The notes beneath the pieces are model-generated. The model saw nothing but the letters and a program-made list of their open reading frames with translations. It made no database searches and was not told the origin of the DNA. Below are positions 9,915-21,330 of a stretch of DNA of 64,000 nt, in pieces (positions within the stretch are counted from its first letter, which is position 1; each line of letters begins with the position of its first letter). A program made the position numbers and the translations under genes. Location: positions 2,279,501 to 2,343,500 of the forward strand of contig NC_082408.1 of assembly GCF_004011695.2 (NCBI RefSeq). Direction: 5' to 3'. The DNA comes from Ascochyta rabiei (taxonomy: Eukaryota > Ascomycota > Dothideomycetes > Pleosporales > Didymellaceae).

Positions 9915-11777
9915 ACGTACTCTACAGGTAAGCGGATTAAACAGGTGAGCGGATCACTCTGCCAAGACCACACCAAATTTCTACCCTATTATAGCTCGCA
10001 TTAGCCCACTTTGGCCTTGTATACAGTAGTGCAGTACATAATATTATTTAGAAATATCTTCTATAGCCTTCTTACATATACGCAAGTTATGTCTAACGTT
10101 GTAGCACTTTGTACAGCGTCTTTAGGTTACTTCCCCTCCTTCAGCGCACACTTGCTTCTTTGCCTTCTTACTATTACCACGCGCCCTAAACTTAGTTAGA
10201 GTAGTTAATTAAAGGCCTTCCTTAGCTGTTAGGACTCCCTCCTGCTGTAATTGCTTTCTTTTATGCAATTTACGTCGCGTGGCAGCCTTATTTGCTGCTC
10301 GAAGCCTAGTAATCTCCCTTTAAGCCAACACTAGCTTGTACGCTACTATAGCTGCGCCTTTAGCAAGCTTTTTAAAGGCCTTAACTATTAAAGTTGGTAA
10401 GCTGCTTGCATGCCTTTGAATCCTCTCTTAAACCAGCGTTAATTGCGACCCTAATTGCAGGGTAGTGCTTAGGGTTTAGGACTGCCAGGGCTCATCTTCT
10501 ACAGTAGGTAGCGGTAGGGTACGTAGGCGGACATCAAGACCCATTATAACCCGTTCTAGGTCAAGCAGGACTATTCTAGCGCCTTAGAAGCCTCCTTAGA
10601 TATTGCTAGAAGTAAATGTCTCCTTATAGGCGTCTATAAAGCATAGTAGGAACTTAGTTTTAGTAATATAAGTAATATAGTTATGTATAAGATTCTTAGC
10701 TTAGCGCCTATATACCTTCTTTAGAGGGGCAAAACAACCTATATCTAGTGGTTGTAAGAGGTGAGATAAGTGTAGAGGCATACACAGTGTAACTGTCTTT
10801 ACTTCCTTACAGTATTGTTAGAAGTTAAGGGAGTTGTGGCTCTTATGGCTGTTAATAAGGAGCAGCTAGTATACTCCTTAGGTGCGCGTCTTTGTATAGG
10901 CATTAAAGTGCTTTAACCAGTCTAGACCAAGCTTGTTAGTAGTCCATCTGTTCTTAGAGACTCCAATAACCCAGTTATAGGGCAGATTGTCCTCTTTGTA
11001 CCAGGCAGAGAGGTAGTTGCGGCCTTTAAAGATAATAAAGGGTAGAATAGCCTACCTTATGCCATTAATGCCCTATATAACCGTTGTCCACTCTTAATTG
11101 CCCTGCTACACTGCCTTTAGCTGTCCTTAACGCTCTAAGCCTGTAACAACTGCTTCTGTTGATATCTGGCCTATTATAAAGCCTGTCTTATTAAAGTTGT
11201 ACGTGTTATTGTCCTAGATGCCATACTTAGCTTTAACATTTGCTACAAGCCTAAACCAGCCCCTAATAATCTCTAGATCCTTACAGAGGGCTCTCTTGTA
11301 GTCGTACTTGCAATTAAACCTTACTTTAAGGTTAGGGCGGCGCTTAATAAACGTGTTAGGCCAGTTTATGCTAATATGGCCTATATTGCGCTTAGCACGC
11401 AAAGAATTAGCTATATTAGCTACAGCAGCCAGCTAAGGGGCAAATCCTTATACATCTAGCTTAAGGATGTACTTAGTAATTACGTCCTCCTTAGTCTAGT
11501 CTATAATCTGTTAAACTGGCGTATAATTAGCTTGTGCAGGTTGTCCTATGTATTAAGCGTGTAGTATACTGTAAGGCGCATTATATATAGCTACAGCGCG
11601 TTATACAGTAAGTATTGCGTCTTATTTAATTGCCTGGAGCGCAAGCTGTATTGCAGCTTCTCTTAAGGGCGTAGATTGATGTTGTTGTTCAGGCATTGCG
11701 TGGTAAGGTGGAGGTTTGGTGTGGTCTTGGCAGAGTGATCCGCTCACCCGTTTGATCCGCTCACCTGTGGAGTACGT
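9915..11777 (-). mobile_element. pogo-like transposon family A, full-length copy P3
   Basis: Both inverted repeats are present in 1863 bp, flanked by TA at 9913-9914 and 11778-11779. Left ACGTACTCTACAGGTAAGCG pairs with right ACGTACTCCACAGGTGAGCG on the other strand. Each end carries two 17-bp iterons and an inner CACTCTGCCAAGACCACACC block. It is inserted into family B. This copy is the best reference for P1 and P2. Confidence 0.95.
10044..11696 (-). pseudogene. Family A pogo transposase, full length (551 codons)
   Basis: From ATG 11696 to TAA 10044-10046 there is no net frame change. The segment starting MRAKRNIGHISINWPNTF (11402 down to 11214) is the CENP-B-type helix-turn-helix. The first catalytic motif is NFNKTGF (Asp to Asn, Glu to Lys). 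The second reads LLINSHKSHN (Asp to Asn). The third, LQPLDIGCF, keeps Asp. The C-terminal CCHC knuckle lies near 10090-10110. Inactivation is therefore by point mutation only. Confidence 0.9.
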
Positions 11778-13226
11778 TATCCCAATACATTTATTAAGCG
11801 CCGCCCTAACCTTAAAGTAAAGTTTAATTGTAAGTACGACTATAAGAGAGCCCTCTGTAAGGATCTAGAGATTATATAAGGCTGGTTTAGGCTTATAGTA
11901 AATGTTAAAGCTAAGTATAGCATTTAGGATAATAACACATACAACTTTAATAAGACAGGCTTTATAATAGGCTAGATATCTGCAGGAGTAGTTATTACAG
12001 GTTTAGAGCGTTAAGGACGGCTAAAGGCAGTGTAGTAGGGTAATTAAGAGTAGACAACGGTTATACAGGGCATTAATGGTATAGAGTAGGCTATTCTACC
12101 CTTTATTATCTTTAAAGGCCGCAACCACCTCTCTACCTAGTACAAAGAGGATAATCTGCCCCATGATTAGGTTATTAGAGTCTCTAAGAACGGATAGACT
12201 ACTAACAAGCTTAGTCTAGACTGGTTAAAGCACTTTAATGCCTATACAAAGACGCGCACCTAAGGAGTACACTAGCTGCTCCTTATTAATAGCTATAAGA
12301 GCCACAACTCCCTTAACTTCTAATAATACTGTAAGGAAGTAAACATTATTACACTGTGTATGCCTCTATACTTATCTTACCTCTTATAACTACTAGATGT
12401 GGGTTATTTTGCCCCTCTAAAGAAGGTATATAGGCGCTAAGCTAAGAATCTTATACATAACTACATTACTTATATTACTAAAACTAAGTTCCTATTATGC
12501 TTTATAGGCGCCTATAAGGAGACATTTACTTCTAGCAATATCTAAGGAGGCTTCTAAGGCGCTAGAATAGTCCCCTTTAACCCAGAACGGGTTATAATAG
12601 GTCTTAATGTCCGCCTACGTACCCTACCGCTACCTACTGTAGAAGATAAGCCCTGGTAGTCCTAAACCCCAAGCACTACCCTGCAATTAGGGTTGCAATT
12701 AACGCTGGTTTAAGAGAGGATTCAAAGGCATGCAAGCAGCTTACTAACTTTAATAGTTAAGGCCTTTAAAAAGCTTACTAAAGGCGCAGCTATAGTAGCG
12801 CATAAGCTAGTGTTAGCTCAAAGGGAGATTACTAGGCTTCCAGCAGTAAATAAGGCTGCTACGCAACGTAGATTGCATAAAAGAAAGCAGTTACAGCAGG
12901 AGAGAGTCCTAACAGCTAAGGAAGGCCTTTAATTAACTACTCTAACTAAGTTTAGGGCGCGTAGTAATAGTAAGAAGGCAAGGAAGTAAGTACGTGTTAA
13001 AGGAGGTAAGGTAACCTAAAGACGCTGTAAAAAGTGCCACAATGTAGAGCATAACTCGCGCACGTGTAAAAAGCCTAAAGAAGGTGTTACTAAATAATAT
13101 TATATACTGTACTACTATAAACAATGCCAATGTGGGCTAATGTAAGCCATAATAGGGTAGAATGTTAGTGTGGTCTTGGCAGAGTGGCCGACTCGCCCGT
13201 GTGGCCGACTTACCTGTTAAATACGT

Positions 13227-13250
13227 TAATGCTTTTATAGTCTTCTTATA
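13227..13250. other. 24-bp remnant between pogo B and pogo C
   Basis: This consists of the TA of pogo B, about 20 bp of unassigned sequence, and the TA of pogo C. In the related Gypsy 1, roughly 2 kb of pol would occupy this interval. The segment therefore marks a large deletion between the two pogo insertions. Confidence 0.7.
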
Positions 13251-15115
13251 ACGTACCCCACAGACAAGCCGGTTACCGGACAAGTCGGTCACTTTTGCCA
13301 AGCCCCCACTAAACTCCACCCCATTATAACCTAAAACAACCCGAATTAACACTACAAACTGCAGTACAGTCTGTAATATTATTTAGAAACTACTTCTACC
13401 TCTTTCTTACACGTTCGCGCGTTATGTCCAGTTTTACTGCACCGTCCACAGCGCCTTTAGGAAGGCTTACCCACTTCAGCGCGCACCTGCTTCTTTGCCT
13501 TCTTACCATCACAACACGCCCCAAACTCTTTTAGGGCTGTTAATCGCTAGCCCTCTTTAACTACTAGAGTACCTTCTTTCTTAACCTGCTTTCTTTTGTG
13601 TGATTTTTGTTGTGTGGCTGCCTTATTAGCAGCTTGAAGCTTAGCAATCTCCTGTTGTGCTAACACTAGCTTGTGCGCAATTATAGCTGCCCCCTTTAAG
13701 ACCTTCTTAAACGCTTTAACTATAGAGGTAGGCGAGCTATCTATATGCCTCTAAATCCTCGTCTTCACAAGCGTTAATTGCGACCCTAGTTTAAGGGTGT
13801 TGCTTGGGGTTTGCGACTGCCAGAGCTCGTTGTTGACGGGTAGTGGTGGTAATGGCGTGCGCAGCTTTACATCAAGGCTGCTTATAACCTGTTGTGGGTT
13901 AAACAGGACCAGTCCAGCGCCTCAGAACCCTCCCTAGATATTCCTAGAAGTAATTGCAGCGTTGTAGGCGCGTATAAAGCATGGTAGGAACTCTGTCTTT
14001 ATAATGTAGTTAATCTAGTTATATATAAGTATTTTAGCTTAGCGCCTATACGCCTTCTTTAAAGCAGCAAAATAAGCTACATTACAAGGCTGTGTAAGGT
14101 GTAATAAGTAAGGAGGCAAGTAAAGAGCAATTATCTTGCTATCCTTGCAGTACTGCTAGAATTTAAGAGAGTTGTGGCTCTTATGACTATTAATAATGAG
14201 CAAATAGTAGGTGCTAACAGTACGCTCCTTTGTATGCCTGTTAAAGTGGCTTATCTAGTCCAGACCAAGCTTGTTGGTAGTCTAGCCGTTATTAGAGACT
14301 CTAATAACCTAGTTTTAAGGCAGATCCTCTTCTTTGTACTAGGCAGAGAGGTAGTGGTAGGCCTTAAAGATAAGGAAGGCAGGAATAGCCTATCCTTTGG
14401 CATTGATGCCTACTATAGCCGTAGCCCACTCCTAGTTGCCTGGCTGGACTGCCTTTGGCCGACCTCGTCGTTCTGAAGCTGTAACAACTGCTCCTAGGGA
14501 GATCTGGCCTATTATAAAGCCTGTCTTGTTAAAAGACGTATGTGTCTTTATCCTAGATGCTATACTTAGCTTTAGTGTTAGCTACCAGGCTAAACCAGCT
14601 CTGTAGAACCTTAGGATCCTTACAGAGGGCTCTCTTGTAGTTGTACTTACGATTAAACTTAACTATAAGCTCTAGGTGCCGCTTAACAAACGTACTAGGC
14701 CAGTTTGTGCTAACAGGACCTAGATTACGCTTAGCGCGCAAAGAATTAGCCATAGTAGCCATATCTAAGAGCTGAGGGGAAAACCCTCGCGCGTCTAGCT
14801 TAAGAACATGTTTAACAATCACCTTCTTCTTATTATTGTCCAGCTTCTGTAAGTTGGCTATAGAATTAGCGCGTAAAGGTTGTCCTGCGTGTTGGTTGCT
14901 TAGTGTTATTTGAGAGACTCTGTAGATAGCTGCAGCGCGTCGCTGAGAGAGTGTCGCGTCTTGTTTAAGAGCCTGAAGCGCAAGCTGTATCTGAGCTTCT
15001 TTTAACGCGTCTGAATGGTGTTGTTGAGAAGGCATTAGTATGTGAAGGGTAGTTTGGTAGGGGCTTGGCAAAAGTGACCGACTCGTCCGGTGACCGGCTC
15101 GTCCGTGGGGTACGT
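13251..15115 (-). mobile_element. pogo-like transposon family C
   Basis: It spans 1865 bp between TA 13249-13250 and TA 15116-15117. The ends are ACGTACCCCACAGACAAGCC (left) and, at the right, GTCCGTGGGGTACGT. Iterons are GACCGACTCGTCCGG and GACCGGCTCGTCCGT. It retains noticeably more CpA/TpG and fewer stops than the other copies, so it is either younger or less heavily RIP-mutated. Confidence 0.93.
13379..15035 (-). pseudogene. Family C pogo transposase, mildly mutated
   Basis: From ATG 15035 an uninterrupted stretch (to 14556) covers the N-terminal helix-turn-helix (QIQLALQALKQDATLSQRR) and the CENP-B-type domain (NWPSTFVKRHLELIVKF). A TAG at 14553 sits at a Gln position. Downstream are NFNKTGFIIG-like, LLIINSHKSHNSLKF and TQPCNVAYF, so all three catalytic Asp codons read Asn. 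The C-terminal CCHC (RRCGRCSKTGHNARTC) is perfect. The distance to the stop is 1657 bp, not a multiple of three, so one small indel lies somewhere after the DNA-binding domains. Confidence 0.9.
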
Positions 15116-15117
15116 TA

Positions 15118-15827
15118 CTAGAAGAGTTCTATATAACTCTTATATTTATCTAGGATGTTAGGAGGTACACTGTCCTTTTCCTTAACTGCGCCTTTCCTAT
15201 CTCCTACCGTTCTAGTAGTTAGTAGCTAGCTAACTGCTCTATCTTAGCGCGTCTTATGTGTTAAAGAGATGTTGTTAATCTCCTTCTTATCTACTAACTA
15301 CGGCGTGCGTTACGTAGGTATTAATGCAGTTATGCAGTGCTTGCATCCGTTAAACAAGATTTGTCGCTTATTCTAAATAATGTGTAGATTATTCTCTTGT
15401 AACTATAGTAGTCCTAATATAACATTGTAGGCGGCCGTTCTAAGAATATTAAGGTCTAACTTCTCTTTATAGTCGTATATCCTCAGGGAAGCACCTTAAA
15501 CTTTAAGCGTAATTCTTTCTTCCCCTACCATTAGCTCTCTGTTAGCTACTTGTAGTAGGTACGGTTTTTCCTTGTACTATAGTTAAAGTCCAGCTTCTTC
15601 CACTCCCTTTTAGGATATGTAGTTTCCCTAGGCTCCTAAGTCTAATAATGCTAATAGCTCTACTCCATTTAGTATAATAGTGAGCTTAATAAGGTAATTA
15701 GTCCTAATTAAATTAATAGATCAATCCCTAGCGCTCTCTAGCGCTGTCCTAAAAAAGACATATCTTTAAATCCGTTATGTTCCTTATGTCCTTAGTAAAC
15801 ATCGCAGTTCTAGTTTAGGCAGTTTTG
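15118..15827 (-). pseudogene. Gypsy 0 pol fragment: protease region
   Basis: This fragment aligns by eye with 19740-20400 of Gypsy 1, for example around CTCTATCTTAGCGCGTCTTA and TGTGTTAAAGAGA. It covers the retropepsin region and the linker to RT. It ends in TTTTG (15823-15827), the duplication that flanks Gypsy 1, and resumes at 22890. Between pogo C and the homologous block only a short diverged piece is left, so RT is absent. Confidence 0.75.
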
Positions 15828-16312
15828 TGTTGAAGTCGTACTTTAGTTAAAGACCGTAAGCACTAATTCTATTGGTTCTTAGGGATAAGTACGGTTACTG
15901 GATCGGTAAGGGTTATTAACTAAGCAAAGCTTGTAAAGATAGGGTGCAATGAATAGTACAGAGTAGACTGTCTAGTTTAAGAGCAGGTTGAGATTCTAAA
16001 GACAAACTTAATTAATAAGGTTGAACACAAACTATAAGGGTTGTGTTCCTACTAACTATATACTTTAATGATAGTAGTAGTAATACACACTAATTAGTGT
16101 TGGGAATCCTCTAATTACCCTAAGCACTAATTATACTAATTACTAATCGTACTAATTATACTAAGCCTTATTATATTACGTAATCTTTAGTATCTTACTA
16201 AGTAATAACACTATTATGTTTACTTATACTAAACTTAATAACTTATTATAATTACTATACCCTATACGCTGTAATTAGTTTATATCCTTTCTATGTTCTG
16301 TAGATGGTAACA
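15828..16312 (-). repeat. Gypsy 1 3' LTR
   Basis: This 485-bp LTR starts TGTTACCATCTACAGAACAT on the minus strand and ends ACGACTTCAACA. The polypurine tract GACGGAAGGGGGATAG lies directly upstream (16313-16328, minus). It pairs with 22405-22889, and the differences are mainly C/T and G/A. Confidence 0.92.
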
Positions 16313-16396
16313 CTATCCCCCTTCCGTCTTAGCTTAGTCTCTTAAGCTTATTTATATGACGCAGGGCCTGTCCTTAATTAGTAGGCAGTTTTAACA

Positions 16397-17060
16397 ATAC
16401 TAAAACAACTAACTATCTTAAGTTTAGCTTGCTGTTATTGCCTATACAAATTTGTTAAGTCCTTTAGAGAGATTATAGAGTAGAAATGTAAAACTTATAT
16501 AAAGTACAACTACGTGTGCAAGGTTCCTATTTAATCTAGAAAGTATAGCAAGTGCGTTTACCTTAGGCAACGTTGTAACGTAAAGGTAACTTAATCTAAG
16601 TTCACCTAACTAGTGTCTAAGAAAGAGAAATTGCGCGTGCGCATAAAGGAGAGTTACAAAGTACAAACTAAAGCGCTTTAAATATCTAAAAAAGCTATAG
16701 AAGACTTGCGTGTAGCTCGTGCGCGTAAGGAGCAGTTATAACAACAAATAGATTTGTTGGATTACTAAGCAGAGGAGGCTATTGCGGTAGAGGAGCGAAG
16801 CATAGAGGAACAAGAGTAGTTAGATGCTAAAACTGTATTGTTTAATAGTGTTGCATAAGGTAGTCTTGCTCTTAAGTTGTTGCCTAGTACCTAGAGCGCC
16901 TTTAACAGCCAGCCTCTAGAGTACTAGGAGGACAACGTGGCCCTATCTAATTGGCTTCCTTATATTCCTTTAACAACAGCAGGCAGTTCCTAAGGTTTGT
17001 TTGTAGTTCCTAAGTATTTTCTAAGTTAGGGTATCCTAACCATTTAACTAGGTATCTGCG
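16397..17060 (+). pseudogene. Antisense ORF of Gypsy 1: Zn2Cys6-like cluster plus coiled coil
   Basis: This is the same frame as at 8129 in Gypsy 0, but the start codon has become ATA (16397). The cysteine cluster starts KCKTYIKYNYVCKV (about 16486) and continues RKYSKCV to QRC. With two Cys-to-Tyr changes (TGT/TGC to TAT) restored in the reader's mind, the spacing is CX2CX6CX8CX2CX6C. It is followed by KKEKLRVRIKESYK and a Glu-rich tail. The end overlaps the chromodomain on the opposite strand, and its stop is uncertain. A DNA-binding role is inferred from spacing only. Confidence 0.65.
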
Positions 17061-20000
17061 CCTAGTGCCGTTTCCTTAATGTGTTACTATTTTTTCAATT
17101 TCCTATTCATCTTCGCTGTTGGCTTAATAATGGAAGTTCTCCTGGATAGGCGTTCTAGGGTTAGCTGGTTCTAATAGCGAGATATAGAACACTAGGTAGA
17201 TCTTTACATCCTTTAGTAGATTAAGTCTATAGTTAACTAGGCTTATTTGCTTAGAAATAAAAAAGGGTCTAACTTTAACATAGTCTATTTTTTTTGTTAG
17301 TCTTTGTATGCGAAGGTTTTTTATAAGGAGATAGACTTTATCCCCCTCTTTTAGCTAAGGTGCTGTTTTTCTTTTCTAGTTAACATATAAGATTGCTTGT
17401 TCTTAAGCCTTACTAATATTTTCTAGTGCTTTTTTATGCACTTCCTTTAGTCTTGCTACTAAGGATATTGCTAATTCGGTCTAAATTAGCGTGTCCAGAC
17501 TTCTAGTAAAGAGATTTAGGTGCATCCTGTAATTTAGGAAGAATAGTAATTCTTCTATTACTTCTAACAATTTGTTGTTATATGCAATCTGTGCTATAGG
17601 TAATAGTAAAACCTAGTTGTCTTACTACTAGTTGCTGTAAATCTGTAGGTATGTTTCTATAGTTTAATTCGTTCTTTTAGTCTGTCTATCTGTCTGTAGA
17701 TAATAGGCTGTTAAGAGCTTCTTTTTACTACCAATAGATGCTAAGAGCGTAGTCTAATAATTTAACGTAAAGAGCTTATCTTAATTACTAATGATTAATT
17801 TAGGTATACTATAATGCCTTATGTGTTAATCTAGGAACACTTATATAAGCTGCTCTTCAGTGTAACTATGTTAGAACAGTATTATTTTAGCGTACTTTGT
17901 AAATCTGTTAACTATAACAAAGATTAAGTTGTAGTCGTATCTAGTAATAGGGTCTCTTAAGATAGGCAACTGTGTAATAAAATCTATTGTAATGTTTATC
18001 TATAGTGCTGTTAGCAGCTCTATTACCTATATTTCTCTGTATTTTACGTGTGTACTGTGTTTATTCTGCTAGCAGTCTACACAATTCTTAATATACTTAG
18101 TAACCTTATCCTTTATATTACTAAACTTATAGTATTACTTAATAAGTTCTATTATACGTATAATTCTAGGGTGTCTATATAGCGGGTTATTATAGTAATT
18201 AGCTATAATTTTGTTTTAGAGTTCCTCTAGTACGTCTAATGTGATGCGCTAGTTAAGTTCAGTTCGCATCATGTTATTAAGCTGTTGTGATGGTCCTAGA
18301 GATCCATCTTTGTTAATTCCTAATACTGCAAACTAGTTAATTGTTTTTTCTCCAGTAAGGTTGTGTTGTTAACTAAGTGCGTTAGCTCTGCTATTATCCT
18401 TTCCTAGCGTATACAATATCCTGAATTTATATTACCTAAGCATCTTAGACTAACGTACTTGTTGTTAGTTTAAGACCTTAGTAGTAGTAAAGTATACTAG
18501 GTTCTTGTGGTTAGTGTAGATAGTAAGTTCTAAACAACTTTTAGCGTATAGTTGCCAATGTTCTAGAGCTAATATAATTGTAAGCAATTCTTTGTTGTGC
18601 ACATTGTAGCGTTCTTTAGGTCCTAAGAACTTACATAAGTAGTATGTAATAGGGTGCTATAGTCTATCTTTTTCTTATATAATACATGCGCCTAATGTAA
18701 GATCTAAGGCGTTAGTCTCTATACGTATTAGTTTGCTACTGCTAAATATAATTAATGTAGGAGGTGCAATGTAGGCTTGTTTAAGTGCCTTAAACCCATT
18801 GTCTTATTCTTATCCCTACTTAAATAATGTATCCTTCCGCGTGAGCTTTATTAGCAGGATTGCAATCTTAGAGTAGTCCTTAATAAAGCGTCGGTTAAAG
18901 TTAACAAATCCTAAGAACTCCTAGATCTGTTTAACCGTTTTTAGCGTCTGCTAGGTCTTAACTACCTCTACCTTTATTAGACTAATCTTAACTCTATGTC
19001 GTCCTACAATATACCCTAGGAATTCGACTTCCTCCTTATGCCATTCGCAATTTTTAGGTTTAAGCTGTAGGTCTGCCTGCTTTAGGCATTCTAGCACTTC
19101 TGTAACGTGTTTCGTGTGCTCTTCTAGTGTTCTTAAATACACTAGGATATTGTCTAGGTACGCTACTACAGTTCTGTTAAGGTGTGTTGTAAGGACGTTG
19201 TTAATTAACTCCTAACACGTTGCTGGTGCGTTTGTTAGACTAAACAGCATAACTAGGTACTTATAGAGTCTGTATCGCGTCCTAAATACTATTTTCTATT
19301 CTTCTCCTTCCTTTATGCGTATTAGGTTGTACGCGCCTTGTAGATCTAACGCCGTAAAGTACTAAGCTCCTGCTAGCCAGTCCTACAACTCTGTAATGTT
19401 TAGGAGCAGGTAGCAGTTCTTAATAGTGATTTTATTAAGCTTCCTAAAGTCAATGCAAGGTTGTAGCTTGCTATCCTTCTTAGGAACAAACATAATTAGG
19501 TACCCTGCAGGTAATTCTAATCTTCTAATAAATCCCTTCTTAAGGTTCTCCTTAATGTACTTATAAAGTACTTTAAGTTCCTTTTCTAATAACTAGTATA
19601 GTGGCCCGAAAGTTAGTGTCTTTCTGTCCTAGAGCTTAATCTTGTAATCCTAGGGTTTATGCCTAGGCAGGGCTTTTGCTGTAAGCTCTTCTCTAAATAT
19701 CTCTACGTACTGTTAGTAAACGTTAGGGATGGCAGGAGGTGCACTCCTCTCCTCCTTTACTCTCGCTTTGTAATCTGTAGGGCTCTTAGTATCTGCAGAG
19801 TTAACCGCTCTATCTTGGCGCGTCTTATGTGTTAAAGAGACATTGTTAATCTCCTTCTTATCTACTAGCTGCTGCGTACGCTGTGTAGGCATAGATGCAT
19901 TAGTGCCGCATTTGTATCCTTCTAATAAAAGTCTTTCTTATGCCTAATCTATCTTTAGGTTGTGCTTTTATAACTAGGAAAGTCCTAATATAACGTTGTG

Positions 20001-21330
20001 CGTGGCCTTTACAAAGACGTCTAGGTTTATTTCCTTATAGTGCCCCTGTATCTATAGGGGTGCTGCTGTTACTTTATACACAATAAGCGATTCGTCTAGC
20101 ATTACTTCTCTATTAGCTACTTAGAGCAAGTAAGTATGTTCCTTACAATATGGCCTAAGTCTAGCTTGCTATGCTGCTGTTTAGGATATATAATTTACTT
20201 ATGCTCCTAAGTCTAAGAGTGCTGTTAAGGCTACCCCATTTAGTTTAATAGGTAGCTTAATAAGGTAATTGTTCCTAATACTATTAATAGATCGATCCCT
20301 AGGGCTTGTAGGCGCTGGCCTAAAAAAGTCCCCTTGTTACTAAACCCTTTGTATTCCTTAGTAGTGCAGTGTTTCTTGTAGTCTGCGTTAAGACAGTTCT
20401 GCTAGTGCGCGTTGTAGCAACTTCTATTAACTACTAGCTGTATTTGTATCGTGGCCTGTAGGTTATCTATGCTAGGAAAGTGTGCTTTCTAGCATTTATT
20501 AATAATATAAAGTTTACACAGGTTGTTGTAACACTAGTACTATTAGTTGTAACAGAGGCCTTATTGTGCTAGGAACTATCCTGTACTAAGCTTTTTGTTG
20601 TAATAGATTATACATCTGTCTTTAGTGTATACTATCTACATAAGGTTTCTATATTTTAGGTTTTAGTAGTCTAGAATATACTGTAGTTATGGGCTAATTA
20701 GCAGAAGCTCTTCTTTTTACTTCTGCATTTGTTCTAGGCTACATTGTGTTTCTTGCTTAGCCTAAAGCTGGTCTTTAGCTTCTTCTAGGTTGTTAGCAAA
20801 CTTTTTACTGTTGTTAATTTCTTTCTTAAACTAGTGGACAAGCTCTTAAAGTTTTGGTGTTATTTCTGCTATCTTAGGTCCTTTAATAGGGCTAACGAGT
20901 TCTTAACACATTTAGCAGTAGGCTTCTTTATCTTCTTACTTCTAGCGTTGCTAAGTTAAGCGCTCTTATTTGCGCGTTGCTTTAGCGATCTAACTAAGCG
21001 TCTTTTCTAAAGTGTCTAGCAGGTTATCTATCTTCTGCTGGTAGTCTTCTGTTTCCTTATAGTCTATGATGTTGTTAAGTATATTATCCTTCTTTACGCT
21101 TTTAGGTTTTAGTTCTACAACTATTAATTCTCTACTATTAGGGGTGAAGTAACGCGTTCCTTGTTTGTAGAAGGGCCTATTGTACCTCTTACCTATTTAG
21201 ACTCTGCTACAGGTCCTCTTGTATTCTACCGCGTAGTATTGCTAATTGTTGTTAGAGTAGTATTCTGTCTCTTTGCCTGTCTGGGCGTCCTAGTAGGGTG
21301 TTACTGCACGAATCGGAGGTACAATATAGT
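16950..21330 (-). pseudogene. Gypsy 1 pol: protease, RT, RNase H, integrase, chromodomain
   Basis: Minus-strand domains in order are a charged coiled-coil linker (about 20690-20960), retropepsin (about 20000-20330), RT (about 18950-19650), RNase H (about 18450-18890), an HHCC zinc-binding plus core integrase (about 17500-18400) and the chromodomain (about 16950-17130). The RT part includes the open stretch MYLRTLEEHTKHVTEVLECL (19142 down), which follows the catalytic YLDD-type box. The frame is repeatedly interrupted by TAG/TAA at Trp and Gln sites. Its sequence closely parallels Gypsy 2 (plus strand, 50700-54420), which makes domain placement secure. Confidence 0.88.

Larger units (their letters stand above)
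9580..13097 (+). pseudogene. Family B pogo transposase (interrupted)
   Basis: The start codon has become ATA (9580-9582; ATG in families A and D), again a G-to-A change. Removing the nested element and one TA leaves exactly 551 codons to TAA 13095-13097, the same length as the A and D copies, so the frame has no net indel. The order is the N-terminal helix-turn-helix, the CENP-B-type domain (split at 9912/11780), the DDE domain with the first motif NFNKTGF and the third LDVG retained, then a CCHC tail (about 13018-13072). RIP-type stops are numerous. Confidence 0.87.
9499..13226 (+). mobile_element. pogo-like transposon family B (complete, split by a family A copy)
   Basis: It begins ACGTATTAAACGGGTGAGTC after TA 9497-9498 and ends TTAAATACGT before TA 13227-13228. 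The terminal iterons are GGCCGACTCGCCCGTGT type, two per end. Its length without the nested copy and its duplicated TA is 1863 bp, the same as families A and D. A family A element (9915-11777) interrupts it at a TA in the helix-turn-helix region. Confidence 0.92.

Noticed and set aside
10011..10199. Hydrophobic plus-strand ORF, with similar ones at 12942-13130 and 60597-60800 on the opposite strand
   Set aside because: Each is the antisense of the pogo C-terminal CCHC region. The recurrence comes from element copies, and hydrophobicity comes from reading Lys/Arg codons backwards.
13137..13352. Minus-strand ORF bridging pogo B and pogo C
   Set aside because: It reads through two terminal inverted repeats and the 24-bp spacer; a chance frame.
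14174..14476. 100-codon plus-strand open frame
   Set aside because: It lies antisense to the family C transposase DDE domain, which is clearly recognisable on the minus strand; no motif of its own.
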